Positions 1-9,087 of a stretch of 64,000 nt of DNA are shown in pieces. The notes beneath the pieces are model-generated. The model was given only the letters and a program-made list of their open reading frames with translations, was not told the origin of the DNA and did not search any database. The first letter of the stretch is position 1. Every line of letters starts with the position of its first letter. The translations under genes were made by a program, and so were the position numbers. Source of the DNA: Bdellovibrionales bacterium (GTDB lineage Bacteria; Bdellovibrionota; Bdellovibrionia; Bdellovibrionales; UBA1609); NCBI GenBank assembly GCA_020850475.1, contig JADZEO010000059.1, positions 16,972 through 80,971 on the forward strand, read 5' to 3'.

Positions 1-2259
1 GTGTTGATCGACGAGTTGGTTGCATTCATCCGTCAGCTCGAATCAGGGAAGTCTTACGTAGGTGGCACGTTCGAGAGCAATTTGAGTTTCGTTCAAGCCC
101 TCACAGAAGCCATGAAGTCGGTGCCCAACGCACTACTTCTGGCATCACTGCCTGAATCTGAAATTGAAGTCGCCGGCCCAATGGGCAAGCTCGCTCTCGA
201 TTCTCTTGAGAAGTATTTTGCAAGGGTCGAATCTGTTTGGAAGCCCGTCGCAACTCAAGAGGCGTTCGAGATCGTGAAGCGTCGGCTGTTTGAGGGGACT
301 GGAAACCGAGCCGAAATCGAAAAAGTTTGTAAGACATTCTTCAACTTCTATATCGAGAACAATACAAAGTTCCCGGCAGAAACTCAGACGAGCCAGTATT
401 TTGATCGACTAATTCAATCTTACCCAATTCATCCTGAAGTTTTTGATCGTCTTTATGCAGATTGGTCAACGCTTGAGAAGTTTCAGAGAACACGCGGCGT
501 TCTTCAATATTTAGCAATCGTCATTCACCGGCTCTGGAACTCAGGCGACAGCGATCCTATGGTTATGCCGGGCTCACTTCCCCTCGAAGATGTGAATGTT
601 CGTACTAAGAGCATTCACTACCTACCGCAAGGATGGGAGCCAGTAATTGAAACAGAAATTGACGGCCCGCGCTCCGCCCCGGCGGAGATTGACGGCAAAG
701 AGGCACGGATGGGATCGATTCGCGCCGCTCGTAGACTGGCACGAACGCTATTTCTGGGAAGCGCACCTTCAACAAATGCACAAGGCGCACGAGGATTGGC
801 ACTGGATCATATTATCCTTGGCGCTGCTATTCCCGGTCAGGTGATCGGAGTTTACGAGGACGCTCTTAAACGGCTCCGCGATCAACTTCAATACTTGTTC
901 GGCGACAATAATCGCTTCTGGTTCGACACCCGAGCAAATCTCCGCAAAGAGATGGAATCCCGAAAGCTTCGTCTTGAGGGACGGGAACACATCATTCCCT
1001 GCATTCGTGAGTTTGTTGCCAGCGATCTGCGTGGAAATTCTGTATTTGCTGGTGTTCATGTGTTCACGGATTCTGCGGATATTCCTGACGAAGTTGGTCC
1101 CGGCCCGCGACTCGTGGTTTTAGCTCCCGAGCACTCAAGCGCGTATTCTCGTGCGAACGCAACTGTTGCCCAAGATGCTGCCAGCAGAATTCTAGAAAAG
1201 CGCGGTGAACAGCCAAGGCAGCGTCGCAATCGCATCGTCTTTCTCGCCCCCGATTACGATTCACTCTCTCGTCTGAAAGAAAATGCGAAGACCTACCTGG
1301 CATGGGAGTCCATCGTTAAGGATATTAAGGAAGAGAAACTAAACCTGGATATGCACAATTCTCGGCAGGCAAAACAAGCCTTCGAGCAGTCTGAAAAGGT
1401 CTTGTGCCAAAGTGTTCGAGATTCATTCAAGTGGATTTTGAATCCTTATGAGGAACCCGTGGCTGGTCGCTTCACCTTGAAATGGGAAGCGGCTCAGGTC
1501 GCTGCGGGAGGGGCGAACTTTATCATTGCGATTGAAAACAAAATGCGCGAGGAAGAGTGGATCATCACTGAATGGTCGCCCATCCACCTAACGAACATTT
1601 TAAAGCAATGGTATTTCAAGGACGGTCAGGCCGACGTTATTACCAAGAAAATACTTAATGATTTTGCCAGCTATCTCTACCTTCCAAGGCTCACGTCTGA
1701 GGCTGTTCTCAAAAGTGCTATTGCCGAAGGTGTGATGGCAGAAGATTTCTTCGGTTTTGCGCAAGGAAAGTCCGGCGACCGTTACCTTGGATTAAAAATT
1801 GGAACACCTGCCAGCATTTTTATCGACGATGCGACTCTTGTTGTGGAGAAAAACGCTGCTCTGAAGCAACGAGAACAAGAGCGAGCCGAGGTTCCGACTT
1901 CCTCGACCACCGGTCCAAATTTAACCGCTCCTTCTACAAGTGGCTATACCGGCGCAACAATGGAGTCACGGTCTGTCGGTGTTCATAGCGCAGGATCGCC
2001 GAATTGCTTTACAGCGTCCAAGGAGCTGAATGCGAGAACAGCCAAGCTCCACTTCAATGATGTGATCGAGAAAGTGCTTCGTCAACTTACGGAGCGCGTA
2101 TCTACATCCGTTACTATCTCCATCAACATTGAGGCAGTTGATGAGCACGAGTTTGGACAGGATGTGCAGAAAACCATCCTGTCCGCGTGCGAAGAACTTC
2201 AATTCAATCGAAGTGAATTTTACAGAAATTCGGACATCAAAGGGAGTGACAGCCAATGA
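1..2259 (+). CDS. DUF499-type P-loop ATPase, 5'-truncated by window edge
   Basis: Probable ATPase of an anti-phage island. The visible 752 residues begin inside the gene: LIDELVAF with upstream beta-strand residues missing looks like the Walker B/acidic region, followed by SNLSFVQALTEA and LLLASLPES, the pattern I know from DUF499 (PF04465) proteins. The Walker A part must lie left of the window, so the GTG at base 1 is an internal valine and not a start. The middle of the protein keeps family-like blocks (YPIHPEVFDRLY, FQRTRGVLQYLA). The C-terminal 60 residues (VTISINIEAV... ending near ILSACEELQFN) also match the family's end. DUF499 genes commonly sit with DUF1156 methylases and helicases in defence islands. 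That background and the TcmP, Gp37/Gp68 and helicase-nuclease genes downstream support a defence role. The biochemical activity is not known to me. Confidence 0.8.
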   Translation: MLIDELVAFIRQLESGKSYVGGTFESNLSFVQALTEAMKSVPNALLLASLPESEIEVAGPMGKLALDSLEKYFARVESVWKPVATQEAFEIVKRRLFEGTGNRAEIEKVCKTFFNFYIENNTKFPAETQTSQYFDRLIQSYPIHPEVFDRLYADWSTLEKFQRTRGVLQYLAIVIHRLWNSGDSDPMVMPGSLPLEDVNVRTKSIHYLPQGWEPVIETEIDGPRSAPAEIDGKEARMGSIRAARRLARTLFLGSAPSTNAQGARGLALDHIILGAAIPGQVIGVYEDALKRLRDQLQYLFGDNNRFWFDTRANLRKEMESRKLRLEGREHIIPCIREFVASDLRGNSVFAGVHVFTDSADIPDEVGPGPRLVVLAPEHSSAYSRANATVAQDAASRILEKRGEQPRQRRNRIVFLAPDYDSLSRLKENAKTYLAWESIVKDIKEEKLNLDMHNSRQAKQAFEQSEKVLCQSVRDSFKWILNPYEEPVAGRFTLKWEAAQVAAGGANFIIAIENKMREEEWIITEWSPIHLTNILKQWYFKDGQADVITKKILNDFASYLYLPRLTSEAVLKSAIAEGVMAEDFFGFAQGKSGDRYLGLKIGTPASIFIDDATLVVEKNAALKQREQERAEVPTSSTTGPNLTAPSTSGYTGATMESRSVGVHSAGSPNCFTASKELNARTAKLHFNDVIEKVLRQLTERVSTSVTISINIEAVDEHEFGQDVQKTILSACEELQFNRSEFYRNSDIKGSDSQ

Positions 2260-2320
2260 TGGCACATCGCTTGCCTAGAGAAGCAACTATGACGAATCAA
2301 CGCATACACGGAGGTACATC

Positions 2321-2692
2321 GTGAGCACCAACGGCGCAACCAAATTGCAGAAAATAATCAAGAGCTTGCAGGATCGTGGTGCAATGAAAGGCATCGCTAT
2401 CCGAGGGCCTGCGGAGAATGTTCTTTGGATTGAAAAACGGACCGGAGAATCCGAGAACCGGACGGAGTTCACTTTTCAGATAAGAATCGACCGAGTTGCT
2501 GGGAAAGACACCTGGTGGCCGATTTCATACAGCAGCGCAAGCGGCGAAGCGATCAGTTGTGAAACTGTCTCTAATGGTAAAACGCTTACGAATTTCGTGA
2601 AGCAAGATGCTTTGATTGAATTGGCGGAGAGCTGGGCGAAGACTTTAGAGGCCGAGTATGTAGCCAAGTCAGTGGACAACGCTCTTCGATAG
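2321..2692 (+). CDS. Small island protein of unknown function
   Basis: A 123-residue soluble protein, not recognised. It starts at GTG with a strong ribosome site (GGAGG about 6 bases upstream), 61 bases after the DUF499 stop. It has no signal peptide or membrane segment. An N-terminal helix (KLQKIIKSLQDRG) is followed by alternating beta-like stretches containing WIEKRTGESENRTEFTFQIR and KDTWWPISYSS, and the C-terminus looks helical. Its position between the ATPase and the TcmP pair, on the same strand with short gaps, suggests one operon. A modest AT-rich codon choice matches its island neighbours. It could be a small accessory or specificity subunit, but that rests on context only. Confidence 0.7.
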   Translation: MSTNGATKLQKIIKSLQDRGAMKGIAIRGPAENVLWIEKRTGESENRTEFTFQIRIDRVAGKDTWWPISYSSASGEAISCETVSNGKTLTNFVKQDALIELAESWAKTLEAEYVAKSVDNALR

Positions 2693-2731
2693 GAATTTGC
2701 GGAGGAACTTTTTGAGGAATTGGGTTTTTTA

Positions 2732-3622
2732 ATGGCAAAGCGCGGAGTTCAAAATTTTGGCGGGAGTTGGACAGAAGAAAAACTCGCCAGTGTTCAGAAA
2801 TATCTGGCCGCATATGCAACCATAATGCAGAAGCAAAAGTTTAAGTTTGCTTACGTCGATGCCTTTGCCGGAACCGGATACCGCGAACAGAAAATTCAAG
2901 ATACTACATCATCTGAATCACTTCTTGTTTCCGCTCTTGCCGGTGAAGAACCGCAGAAGTTTTTAGATGGTTCGGCGAGTGTCGCTCTTAAAGTAGAGCC
3001 GCGCTTTGATCGCTACATCTTTATCGAAAAAAATGAAACCCGATTCAAAGAACTTGAAGCTCTGAAATCGAATTTCTCTGACAAAGCTAAGGACATTCAG
3101 CTTATCAACGCCGATGCCAACACGTTTCTAAAGGATTTTTGCAACAAGAATTGGCGCTCTCATAGAGCTGTCGTTTTCCTCGATCCGTATGGGATGCAGG
3201 TGCATTGGGACACAATTAAGACGATTGCAAAAACGAAGGCCATTGACCTCTGGATTTTATTTCCGCTTGGCTCTGGCGTAAGTCGTCTGCTTCGTCGTGA
3301 TGGCCAAATCGATCAGGCGATGAAAGAAAAGCTGAATAATCTTTTCGGCGAAGAGGCTTGGTATGACGCTTTTTATGAGAAGAAAAAGCAGCAGAGCTTT
3401 TTTAACGATGATTCAACTGTAGAAAAAGTAGCCAACTTTAAAAGCATAGAAAAATATTTTGTTAACCGACTAAAAGAAATTTTCCCATCTGTCGCCCCAA
3501 ATCCACTGCCGCTCTACAACTCAAAGAAAGTTCCCTTGTTCCTTCTCTGTTTTGCGGCGGCAAATGAAAAAGGTGGCCCAACAGCGGTGAAAATTGCTCG
3601 CGACATCTTGGGGAAAACATAA
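2732..3622 (+). CDS. tcmP: Three-Cys-motif partner protein TcmP
   Basis: Partner of the three-Cys-motif protein encoded immediately downstream. The 296-residue product opens with [18 protein letters not shown] and has features of a Rossmann methyltransferase fold: YVDAFAGTG as the nucleotide or SAM loop near residue 42, YIFIEKNE as the acidic strand 2, INADAN as a motif III-like block, and [11 protein letters not shown] as a D-P-x-Y-type active-site loop. The family (TIGR04474-like) is defined by sitting next to PF07505 proteins, as here. I chose the ATG at 2732; a TTG at 2720 would add MGFL and also has a purine-rich site upstream. The stop overlaps the next start as TAATG, which implies translational coupling. 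Methyltransferase activity is inferred from motifs only. Confidence 0.85.
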   Translation: MAKRGVQNFGGSWTEEKLASVQKYLAAYATIMQKQKFKFAYVDAFAGTGYREQKIQDTTSSESLLVSALAGEEPQKFLDGSASVALKVEPRFDRYIFIEKNETRFKELEALKSNFSDKAKDIQLINADANTFLKDFCNKNWRSHRAVVFLDPYGMQVHWDTIKTIAKTKAIDLWILFPLGSGVSRLLRRDGQIDQAMKEKLNNLFGEEAWYDAFYEKKKQQSFFNDDSTVEKVANFKSIEKYFVNRLKEIFPSVAPNPLPLYNSKKVPLFLLCFAAANEKGGPTAVKIARDILGKT

Positions 3623-4329
3623 TGGCAACAAAGTCAGACATCGAATGGACGGAAGTAACTTGGAATCCTTTAACGGGCTGTAACAAAATAAGTCCAGGGT
3701 GCAAGCATTGCTATGCAGAAAGAATGGCGAAGCGTTTAAAGGCAATGGGGCAGCACAATTATAGAAATGGATTTAAGCTAACGCTTCATCCACATACGCT
3801 CGGCTATCCGCTTCACTGGAAAACTCCTCGAATAATTTTCGTTAACTCAATGAGTGATTTGTTTCACAAGGATGTTCCAGACGACTTCATCGAAGATGTG
3901 TTCAGCGTAATGAATGAGGCGTCTTGGCATCGATTCCAAGTATTAACAAAGCGAGCTGATCGGCTGTCCAAGATAAACAAAAAACTCAAATGGTCGAAAA
4001 ACATTTGGATGGGCGTATCTGTTGAATCCAAGGAATATGTGGGAAGAATTGACGATCTAAGAAAGACGGACGCTGCGGTGAAATTTCTTTCGTTAGAACC
4101 GCTGCTTGGACCTCTTCCAAAATTAAATTTGAAGGGAATTGATTGGGTTATCGTTGGCGGTGAGTCCGGACCTGGCGCGCGTCCAATTGACCCTGCCTGG
4201 GTCAGAGACATTCGAGACCAATGCAAGAAGGCCAAGGTCGCTTTCTTTTTCAAACAATGGGGTGGGGTTTGGAAGAAGAGAACCGGGCGCGTGTTGGATG
4301 GCCGCACATGGGACCAGATGCCGAAGTAG
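3622..4329 (+). CDS. Phage Gp37/Gp68 (DUF5131) family three-Cys protein
   Basis: A 235-residue member of PF07505, named after phage Gp37/Gp68. It carries the family opening [14 protein letters not shown] and the three-cysteine motif C-x6-C-x2-C ([17 protein letters not shown]), which resembles an iron-sulfur/radical-SAM-like site. It then has [35 protein letters not shown] and FFFKQWGG, all hallmark blocks. It begins at an ATG overlapping the tcmP stop by one base, so the two proteins are probably made in fixed ratio. Such pairs occur in phages, mobile elements and defence islands. The substrate is unknown; radical-SAM chemistry is an inference from the cysteine pattern. The length is normal and nothing is missing. 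Confidence 0.9.
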   Translation: MATKSDIEWTEVTWNPLTGCNKISPGCKHCYAERMAKRLKAMGQHNYRNGFKLTLHPHTLGYPLHWKTPRIIFVNSMSDLFHKDVPDDFIEDVFSVMNEASWHRFQVLTKRADRLSKINKKLKWSKNIWMGVSVESKEYVGRIDDLRKTDAAVKFLSLEPLLGPLPKLNLKGIDWVIVGGESGPGARPIDPAWVRDIRDQCKKAKVAFFFKQWGGVWKKRTGRVLDGRTWDQMPK

Positions 4330-4417
4330 TGCGGACCGATCCACAAAAGACTTCGATACGAGATTGAGGAGCACGGACAATTTGAAATTTGAGTGAGATA
4401 AGAAAAGAGGACTGGGT

Positions 4418-6958
4418 ATGGCAATTAACTTTGGCAAGCGCTCGCAGAGCAAACCTGTAGAGAAGGAATTAGATCCTTGTTTGATCTATGAAAAGCTCGA
4501 CCGCCACGCAAGCAAGGGGCCATTAAGAAAGCCCGTCCAAGAGGCTGTGTTGACAGACTGGTTTAATAACTATCGCCAAAAAAGGGACGTAATTCTAAAG
4601 CTTCCCACTGGTGAGGGGAAAACAATTGTTGGTCTGCTCCTACTTCAATCTAAGCTGAATGAGGGCAAGAGTCCTTGCCTATATATTTGCCCCAACAATT
4701 ACCTCGTGGATCAAGTGAAAAGCCAAGCGACTGAGTTTGGTGTTCCATTTTGCGAGATTAAGAACGATGAATTGCCGGACGAATTTGTTAGCGGCGAAAA
4801 GATCCTAATTACTAACGCCCAGATGTTGTTCAATGGCCGCAGTACAAAATTTGGAATAGGAAGTAAATCTATTAACGTGGCCACGATTCTTTTGGATGAT
4901 GCCCACAGTTGTATCGAGACAATTAAGTCTGCTTGTCGCTTTACAATAAAAAAAAATTCCGGCTGTTATGCCGAGCTTCTTGCTCTCTTCTCGGAGTCAT
5001 TAAAGACACAAGGGTCGGGGACATTTGCCGATATTGAAAATGGAGAAACTGGCGCTCAAATTACGGTACCCTACTGGGACTGGCAGAATAAACACGATGA
5101 TGTTGTAAAAGTCCTCTCAAAATTCAATCAAGCGAAGGATCAGTGCATTTGGTTTTCATGGGAGTTGTTGAAGGATGGCTTATCCAACTGTATCTGCATA
5201 TTTTCTGGTAGCGAAATAGAAATTTCTTCCTATGCGCTTCCTTTGGAAAAGTTCGGTGGGTTTTTCAATGCGACTCATCGAATTTTTATGTCCGCGACGA
5301 TTTCAGACGATTCATTTTTTATTCGCGATTTGGGGCTTGATAAAGAAGCGGTAGAGCATCCGCTTACCTATGAGAAAAAGTGGTCGGGAGAAAAAATGAT
5401 TTTGATCCCTTCTATGATTGGGGAGGAATTAACTCGGGATGACATAATCAATTGGCTCGGCAAAGCCAAAGATACGGCATTTGGAATTGTAGCACTCGTT
5501 CCAAGTTTCGCGCATGCAGCCATCTGGGAAGCTTGCGGATCAATTGCGGTCAGATCTGATAATCTGAATGCTCATATTGAAAATTCAAAAAACGGAAAAT
5601 TCCCCGCTCCGCTGGTAATGGCTTCGAGATACGATGGGGTTGATTTACCCGACGCAATGTGCAGAGTTTTGATCATCGACTCCCGACCAATCAATGAGAC
5701 TTTACTGGAGCGATATGTTGAAAAATGTATTCCCGACAGCACTTACCTCAAAATCAAGATGGCTCAAACCATCGAACAAGGTCTCGGTCGTGCCGTTCGA
5801 AGTGAGAAAGATTTTGCCGTCGTTATTTTTATCGGAAGAGATTTGGTCAAACAGATTCGATACAAGGATTCTAGGCAATTCTTCTCTGTGCAAACTCGGA
5901 AGCAAATCGAAATCGGGCTGGATCTGGCAAAATTTGCCAAGGAGGATCGCAAAGAAGGGCAGAATGACATTGAGACTGTTAGAGCAGTCATGAACCAGTG
6001 CCTTCAGCGCGATGAGGGATGGAAAAACTATTACGCAGAACAGATGAATCAAATTTCCGATGATAAAGTTACGCAAAAAAGGGTTGATGAGCTCATGACG
6101 CTTGAAAAGGAGGCGGAGTCTCTTTACGTCAGGGGAAGGGCCCTCGAAGCCCATACAACAATTCAGAAGTTATTGGATAAATTCGGACCATCCTTGTTGC
6201 AAGAAGAGCGTGGTTGGTACATGCAGATGATGGCCCGCTATCTTTATCAAGTGGATAGGGCCAAATCTATGGCGCTTCAGATTGAGGCACACAAGATTAA
6301 TAGGTCACTGTTGCTGCCACCTACAGGCTATGAAGTATTGCGAATTTCTCTTACTTCGCAGGACCGAATAAGAAATATTAGGACTCGGGTCTCCAAATTT
6401 GAGACTTTTGAGAATCTTTTGGTTTACATAGACGATGTTTTGTCGCGCCTTTCCTTTGGTAGCGATTCGGAAAAGTTTGAAAAAGCCGTCGATGATTTGG
6501 GCCAACTTTTAGGATACGAAACCGAGCGTCCCGACAAGAACTGGAAGTCTGGTCCCGATAATCTCTGGGCCCTCCGTGAGGGAGAGTACCTATTTATCGA
6601 ATGCAAGAATGAAGTTTCGGAAAATCGAGCATGTATCGAGAAGGGAGAAACGGGCCAGTTCAACAATAATATTGCTTGGTACCATCGATACTATGCTGGG
6701 AATAAAACACATTACGCGATGATTATTCCGACAAAAAAAATAAATGTGAACACAGGCTTCAACGAGCACGTAAGAGTGATGAGAAAAGGGTCATTACGCT
6801 CATTAAAGTCTAAGTTCAGGGCCTTCGTGCTTTCGTTTAAGACGATAGACTTGAAGGATATTTCTGGAGAGTTTATCAACCAATCGCTGACTCAGCACGA
6901 GCTGACGACCGACAACATCGTTGCAAATTACTTCGAGGACACAGTTCAGCAGAGATAA
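4418..6958 (+). CDS. Superfamily 2 helicase with C-terminal PD-(D/E)XK nuclease
   Basis: An 846-residue helicase-nuclease. Helicase motifs in order are LPTGEGKT (Walker A, near residue 65), LLDDAHSC (motif II, a DDAH variant of DEAH), FMSATI (motif III) and EQGLGRAVRS (motif VI). After a helical spacer (residues about 540-680), the C-terminus has GPDNLWALREGEYLFIECKN, which fits the D-x(n)-E-x-K core of a restriction-type nuclease. The gene starts at ATG 88 bases after the Gp37/Gp68 stop, with a G-rich site (AAGAGGACTGGGT) upstream. Its base composition is AT-rich compared with genes beyond 7.6 kb. A DNA-degrading or restriction role in the island is likely. The nearest alternative is a type I/III restriction-like helicase without nuclease activity. 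Confidence 0.85.
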   Translation: MAINFGKRSQSKPVEKELDPCLIYEKLDRHASKGPLRKPVQEAVLTDWFNNYRQKRDVILKLPTGEGKTIVGLLLLQSKLNEGKSPCLYICPNNYLVDQVKSQATEFGVPFCEIKNDELPDEFVSGEKILITNAQMLFNGRSTKFGIGSKSINVATILLDDAHSCIETIKSACRFTIKKNSGCYAELLALFSESLKTQGSGTFADIENGETGAQITVPYWDWQNKHDDVVKVLSKFNQAKDQCIWFSWELLKDGLSNCICIFSGSEIEISSYALPLEKFGGFFNATHRIFMSATISDDSFFIRDLGLDKEAVEHPLTYEKKWSGEKMILIPSMIGEELTRDDIINWLGKAKDTAFGIVALVPSFAHAAIWEACGSIAVRSDNLNAHIENSKNGKFPAPLVMASRYDGVDLPDAMCRVLIIDSRPINETLLERYVEKCIPDSTYLKIKMAQTIEQGLGRAVRSEKDFAVVIFIGRDLVKQIRYKDSRQFFSVQTRKQIEIGLDLAKFAKEDRKEGQNDIETVRAVMNQCLQRDEGWKNYYAEQMNQISDDKVTQKRVDELMTLEKEAESLYVRGRALEAHTTIQKLLDKFGPSLLQEERGWYMQMMARYLYQVDRAKSMALQIEAHKINRSLLLPPTGYEVLRISLTSQDRIRNIRTRVSKFETFENLLVYIDDVLSRLSFGSDSEKFEKAVDDLGQLLGYETERPDKNWKSGPDNLWALREGEYLFIECKNEVSENRACIEKGETGQFNNNIAWYHRYYAGNKTHYAMIIPTKKINVNTGFNEHVRVMRKGSLRSLKSKFRAFVLSFKTIDLKDISGEFINQSLTQHELTTDNIVANYFEDTVQQR

Positions 6959-6961
6959 GGT

Positions 6962-7138
6962 TTACTTCTGTTGTCCGACGAGCGAAAGGTTGAGCTGCTT
7001 CAAGCTAACGATCCCTTGGCGATGTGCCTTCACCGCCTCTTCCCTCATGGCCTGCGTGAGATCAATTAGCCCTCCGGTGAGGCCGACCACTAACGCCAGC
7101 TTCACCAGCCCTAAAACAATTCGTGCAATTAAACTCAT
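6962..7138 (-). CDS. Small membrane protein (58 residues)
   Basis: A short leftward ORF with a clear ribosome site (GGAGG, 5 bases before the ATG). The product begins MSLIARIVLGLVKLALVVG and has one hydrophobic segment at about residues 3-26, then a basic and amphipathic tail (MREEAVKAHRQG). The stop lies 4 bases from the stop of the helicase-nuclease gene, so the two converge. It sits between the island and tRNA-Ser and may be the first ordinary chromosomal gene or the last island gene. No family is recognised. Confidence 0.6.
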   Translation of the reverse strand: MSLIARIVLGLVKLALVVGLTGGLIDLTQAMREEAVKAHRQGIVSLKQLNLSLVGQQK

Positions 7139-7365
7139 AAGAACCTCCGTTAAGTATGAGGCTCTTTGGACAAGGAAAAGTGGAAATGAACACCCGCGAA
7201 GGTCTGCGTCTGACTAAGACTTCAGTAAGATTCTACTAAGACAACGACCGTGATTTTCTGTGATGATCCGTGATCGTCGTTTCGTTCTGACCCTGCTAAC
7301 TCGTTGAAACCTTTGGTTTGTGATTTTCGCTACTTACGTTCTGAGCGACCGTCACTAGAGACTTA

Positions 7366-7458
<93 letters not shown>

Positions 7459-7630
7459 CAGGACAGGTCTGTCGACGAATTGTCGAACCCGTAAAAGATT
7501 CAATTTTTTAGCACCCTTAAGGGGTTCTGTCTAGATCGGAATCAAACCCTCCGGGGAATGGGAATTGCACTTCCGTGGGGGTTTTAGTGCAGTGGCTCGT
7601 CCAACGCAAATAGGCTGGGTTTTACCTCCG

Positions 7631-8887
7631 ATGGCTTCATATTTTCGACAATTTTTGTTGCTGGGACTGTGCTTGAGCCTCTTGCTTGGCCCCGCCCCTC
7701 TTGCCGTCGGTGCCGGCCCTTGCCAACGAGACAACGCCCGCCAAGAACGCCTCAAATCCTGGGCCGAGCGGGCCCGCAACCATCTTGAGGATCAGCTTGC
7801 ACGCGTGCGCGAATGGAACCGGATTCATATTGGGTGGACACGGGCTTTTGACCTCAATGCCTTTGATCGTCACCGCGACCAATTTGAAGCCAAACTCAAG
7901 TCTCTCATTCCTGACCCGCGTGCCGCGACCACCGATTTCGATCCCTCCTCGGCCCGACTGAGGCTTTCTGAACGGGCCACGCCAGAGGAGAAACTGGCGT
8001 TTCTTGAGGCCGTAAGCTCCCACTTTGTCAGCAGCTCCCCGTCCAATCCACTTCGCGCCGAACGCATCCTCGACACCCGCTTGCGAGATTTTTTCGCTAA
8101 ACGCCGCTTTTTTAAAAAACTCGACGACCTCAATTTTACCAAACTCAAAGTCACTCAGATGGAAGATCTCCTCGTTGACCTCTACACCCTACAAAACGGC
8201 GGCAACAATAATTTACCGACCAAAATAAGGGCGATGATTTGGGGCGTGTTACCTCTGAACGGTGATTTTTATGAGAGTTGGTATCGCGACGCCGTCACTA
8301 AACGCTTTTACGTTGAGGTCATGCGCTTGGGTTTAGAGGATGCCATGAACCGATTGAATATGCCTCTGCGTGAGCCCTTGGCCGCGTCGTTGCGACAAAA
8401 CAAGATCTTTCGCCAGTTCGCCGGGACCGGAATCAGTGTTGCGCTCAATTGGTACATTCTCATTCCGATGGCCCACCTGTTTGGGTTTTTACATCTCCCC
8501 AACATCAATCTCTCCGAATGGCTCCCGATCACGCGGGCGCTGCAAGCGGAACTGAGCAAAAACCCGCAACTCCTCGACGAAATCGTGCGCTCTGGGTTTC
8601 GTTATGAACTCGTTGAGTCGATGATCTCGACTTACGGTCTTCAGCGCCACGGGCTGAGGGCCCGCTTTGATGTCATTTACCAAACCTTGCGTACCACCTA
8701 TTTGGGGCTCGCCGTGCCGCCGGCACTTTATTTTTTCATCGCTCAGTTCCTCCCCTTTGATCTCCCGCTGATCGACCAGATCATGGCTCATTGGGACCAC
8801 CTGCGGTGGCAATTAATTCCCTGGCTGCTTCCCGAGTCAGGAACGGGCCGCGACCTCGATGAGCTCATTCGTCCGCCAAATTTTTAA
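7631..8887 (+). CDS. Exported or membrane protein of unknown function
   Basis: A 418-residue protein that I do not recognise. I start it at the ATG that begins MASYFRQFLLLGLCLSLLLG, a good signal peptide with likely cleavage after AVGA. An upstream in-frame ATG at 7565 would put 22 non-signal-like residues in front. The mature N-terminus is strongly helical and charged (QRDNARQERLKSWAERARNH). Two hydrophobic stretches appear later (around ALNWYILIPMAHLFGFL and LGLAVPPALYFFIAQF), so the C-terminal half may be membrane-associated. It stands alone between the tRNA-Ser and the next exported protein, 200 bases upstream of that gene. Confidence 0.75.
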   Translation: MASYFRQFLLLGLCLSLLLGPAPLAVGAGPCQRDNARQERLKSWAERARNHLEDQLARVREWNRIHIGWTRAFDLNAFDRHRDQFEAKLKSLIPDPRAATTDFDPSSARLRLSERATPEEKLAFLEAVSSHFVSSSPSNPLRAERILDTRLRDFFAKRRFFKKLDDLNFTKLKVTQMEDLLVDLYTLQNGGNNNLPTKIRAMIWGVLPLNGDFYESWYRDAVTKRFYVEVMRLGLEDAMNRLNMPLREPLAASLRQNKIFRQFAGTGISVALNWYILIPMAHLFGFLHLPNINLSEWLPITRALQAELSKNPQLLDEIVRSGFRYELVESMISTYGLQRHGLRARFDVIYQTLRTTYLGLAVPPALYFFIAQFLPFDLPLIDQIMAHWDHLRWQLIPWLLPESGTGRDLDELIRPPNF

Positions 8888-9087
8888 ACTCTCTCTTAAC
8901 CCGTCTCCCTCCTTCGGCTGTCGACGGATTTGACACTTAGGCAAGGCCTACTCTTTACTCTCTACACGACTCATCCCCAAAATTTTCAATCCCCGACTCC
9001 AATGACACTTACTGCTCGGGAGATGGCGCTCGAGTGTGATATGGGCCCTTAAAAGGGTGAGAGGTCCTACACGATAAAGGAGACGTT

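Noticed and set aside
3864..4424. 186-codon minus-strand ORF over the Gp37/Gp68 gene
   Set aside because: It is antisense to a gene with clear family motifs and has no supporting features.
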